Assembly: GCA_910586725.1 (NCBI GenBank)
Contig: CAJUJL010000018.1
Location: 1-53,617, forward strand
Reading direction: 5' to 3'
DNA: 53,617 nt
Source: an uncultured Lachnospiraceae bacterium
Lineage (GTDB): Bacteria > Bacillota > Clostridia > Lachnospirales > Lachnospiraceae
Shown here: piece by piece, positions 52,438-53,617 of the stretch
How the letters are laid out: every line of letters starts with the position of its first letter
How positions within the stretch are numbered: position 1 is the first letter of the stretch
Program-made: the position numbers and the translations under genes
The notes under the pieces: generated by a model
What the model was told of the DNA's origin: nothing
Seen by the model: the letters and a program-made list of their open reading frames with translations, nothing else
Databases searched by the model: none

Positions 52438-53355
52438 ATGAATAACACTTTAGACATCACTACGGAAACACGGACGCTGGAAAATTTAGAACAGGCGGCG
52501 GAAACATTAAAAAATGCGGATTCCGATATGATACGGGAGTGGCTTTTAAGTCTTGTGCCGGGACTTTTGGGATTTGCGCTGCAAGTCGTTCTTGCCGTCG
52601 TTGTTTATGTGATTGGAAGCCGTTTGATCCGGCTTGCCAGAAAATTTCTGCGCCGGTGGCTGGAGAAGTCGGAAGCGGATATAGGCGTAAGGCAGTTTTT
52701 GGATGCGCTGTTAAAATACGTGCTTTACTTTATTTTAATCGTTACGATCCTGACGCTGTTTGGCGTTACGACGGCTTCTGTCGTGGCGGTCGTCGGTTCT
52801 GCGGGCCTTGCGCTTGGCCTTGCCCTGCAGGGAAGCCTTTCCAATTTTGCCGGAGGGGTTTTGATTTTGATGTTAAAGCCGTTTAAAGTGGGAGATTACA
52901 TTCGGGAAGATACGCATGGAAATGAGGGAACCGTTGAAGAAATCTCCATATTTTATACAAGGCTTATGACGGCGGATCATAATACGATTGTCATTCCAAA
53001 CGGCATGCTGGCAAACAGCAGCTTAACCAACATTACCTATTCCGGTATCCGCAGGATTCATCTGGAAATCGGAATTGCATATGAGGCTGATTTAAGATTG
53101 GCCAAAGAAGTCATTTTAAAACAGGCGCAGGCAGAAATCTGCCGCGTGCCGGAGGAAGAAACGCTGGTATTTGTATCGGAGCTTGGCGCGAGCGAAGTAA
53201 AAATCGGGCTGCGCATCTGGGTAAAGACGGAAGAATTCTGGGAAGCAAAGTGGCGCTTGATGGAAAATATTAAACTGGCGTTGGATGCATGCGGCATTGA
53301 AATTCCATATCAGAAAATCGACGTACAGGTAAAAGAAGCCGGAAAAGCAAAATAA
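52438..53355 (+). CDS. Small-conductance mechanosensitive channel, MscS family
   Basis: Membrane tension valve that releases solutes on osmotic downshock. The 305-residue protein has three membrane segments (about 41-63, 88-110 and 111-140). The pore helix is Gly/Ala-rich, GSAGLALGLALQGSLSNFAGG. The beta domain begins KPFKVGDYI, includes IPNGMLANSSLTN, and is followed by the C-terminal vestibule region. It starts 45 nt after the DUF1015 gene with AGAGG upstream; no clear terminator separates them, so it may be read through. Confidence 0.95.
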   Translation: MNNTLDITTETRTLENLEQAAETLKNADSDMIREWLLSLVPGLLGFALQVVLAVVVYVIGSRLIRLARKFLRRWLEKSEADIGVRQFLDALLKYVLYFILIVTILTLFGVTTASVVAVVGSAGLALGLALQGSLSNFAGGVLILMLKPFKVGDYIREDTHGNEGTVEEISIFYTRLMTADHNTIVIPNGMLANSSLTNITYSGIRRIHLEIGIAYEADLRLAKEVILKQAQAEICRVPEEETLVFVSELGASEVKIGLRIWVKTEEFWEAKWRLMENIKLALDACGIEIPYQKIDVQVKEAGKAK

Positions 53356-53373
53356 GAAAGAGGAAAAGAAAAT

Positions 53374-53617
53374 ATGAAGGTATTACAAAAAATAAAAGTA
53401 TTCGTATGCTGCCTGTTGATCGCGTCTTTGCTGCCGATTGCCGCCTGGGAGCCTGTTTTTGCAGAAAACGGCAGGAATGCAGACGCGGGCGTTGTCGTGA
53501 CAAACAACGATGCGTTTCTGAAAGCTCTGAGGGAGAAAAAAAGCCCTATAACAGTCCAGGGAATCGTTACGGTTGCAAATGGAGCGGAAGCAAGCGGAAG
53601 GATGCGCCCCATTATGA
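53374..53617 (+). CDS. Secreted protein, N-terminal part only
   Basis: The first 81 codons of an exported protein cut by the window end. Signal peptide at about 1-30 (MKVLQKIKVFVCCLLIASL, then a cleavage site near VFA-EN). The mature part begins with a polar stretch and a strand-like segment SPITVQGIVTVANGA, similar to secreted proteins with beta-helix or carbohydrate-binding repeats, but too short to place. Ribosome binding site AGAGGA precedes the ATG; the gene follows mscS by 18 nt. Confidence 0.75.
   Translation, partial: MKVLQKIKVFVCCLLIASLLPIAAWEPVFAENGRNADAGVVVTNNDAFLKALREKKSPITVQGIVTVANGAEASGRMRPIM

Overview
The window looks like a stretch of chromosome from a low-to-medium GC, anaerobic Firmicute, most likely a member of the Lachnospiraceae. 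The signs are a pyrophosphate-type phosphofructokinase, strong AGGAGG ribosome binding sites with several TTG and GTG starts, a perfect CIRCE site before groESL, a BspA-type leucine-rich surface protein, a large secreted GH2 enzyme, and long hybrid sensor kinases without DNA-binding output domains. The genus cannot be settled from the sequence alone. Most of the window is housekeeping and amino-acid biosynthesis. The accessory parts are at about 10.7-17.2 kb, 27.9-43.4 kb and 48.6-48.8 kb.

Layout. 0-4.1 kb: the 3' end of truA, a phosphofructokinase, an orphan sugar-ABC ATPase (UgpC/MsmK type) and a CdaR/PucR-type regulator. 4.2-10.7 kb: arginine synthesis, with argG facing away from the operon argC-GNAT-argJ-argB-argD; the shared intergenic region holds two promoters and ARG-box-like sites. 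10.7-17.2 kb: a 1691-residue secreted beta-galactosidase-family protein (minus strand), then a decayed O-antigen-ligase-family pseudogene and AT-rich intergenic DNA. 17.2-24.6 kb: glutamate synthase gltB-gltD, a small membrane protein and a Cof-type HAD phosphatase. 24.8-26.9 kb: CIRCE-groES-groEL. 27.0-31.0 kb: a DegV protein, a perfect 51-bp tandem repeat leading into purA, and three uncharacterised small genes behind purA. 31.1-33.7 kb: a secreted leucine-rich-repeat protein.

34.0-43.4 kb: three hybrid histidine kinases, one overlapping by 4 nt a lipoprotein-type sugar-binding protein. No permease and no DNA-binding response regulator accompany them. 43.7-48.6 kb: yajC, then leuB-ilvD-ilvB for branched-chain amino acids. 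A 202-nt imperfect palindrome separates ilvB from the serine set serC-serA-DUF1015. The window ends with an MscS channel and the start of a secreted protein.

How the parts fit. GltBD supplies glutamate to the acetyl-ornithine cycle (argJ/B/C/D) and to the transaminations by SerC and for the branched-chain amino acids. ArgG and PurA both use aspartate as a nitrogen donor.

The features most worth a second look are: the kinase/binding-protein cluster; the tandem repeat that carries copies of the purA ribosome binding site; the DUF1015 protein with a DGHHR motif in a serine operon; the palindromic element after ilvB; and a 25-codon minus-strand gene with its own promoter and terminator at about 33.7 kb. 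Everything here was read by eye; no database or folding program was run.
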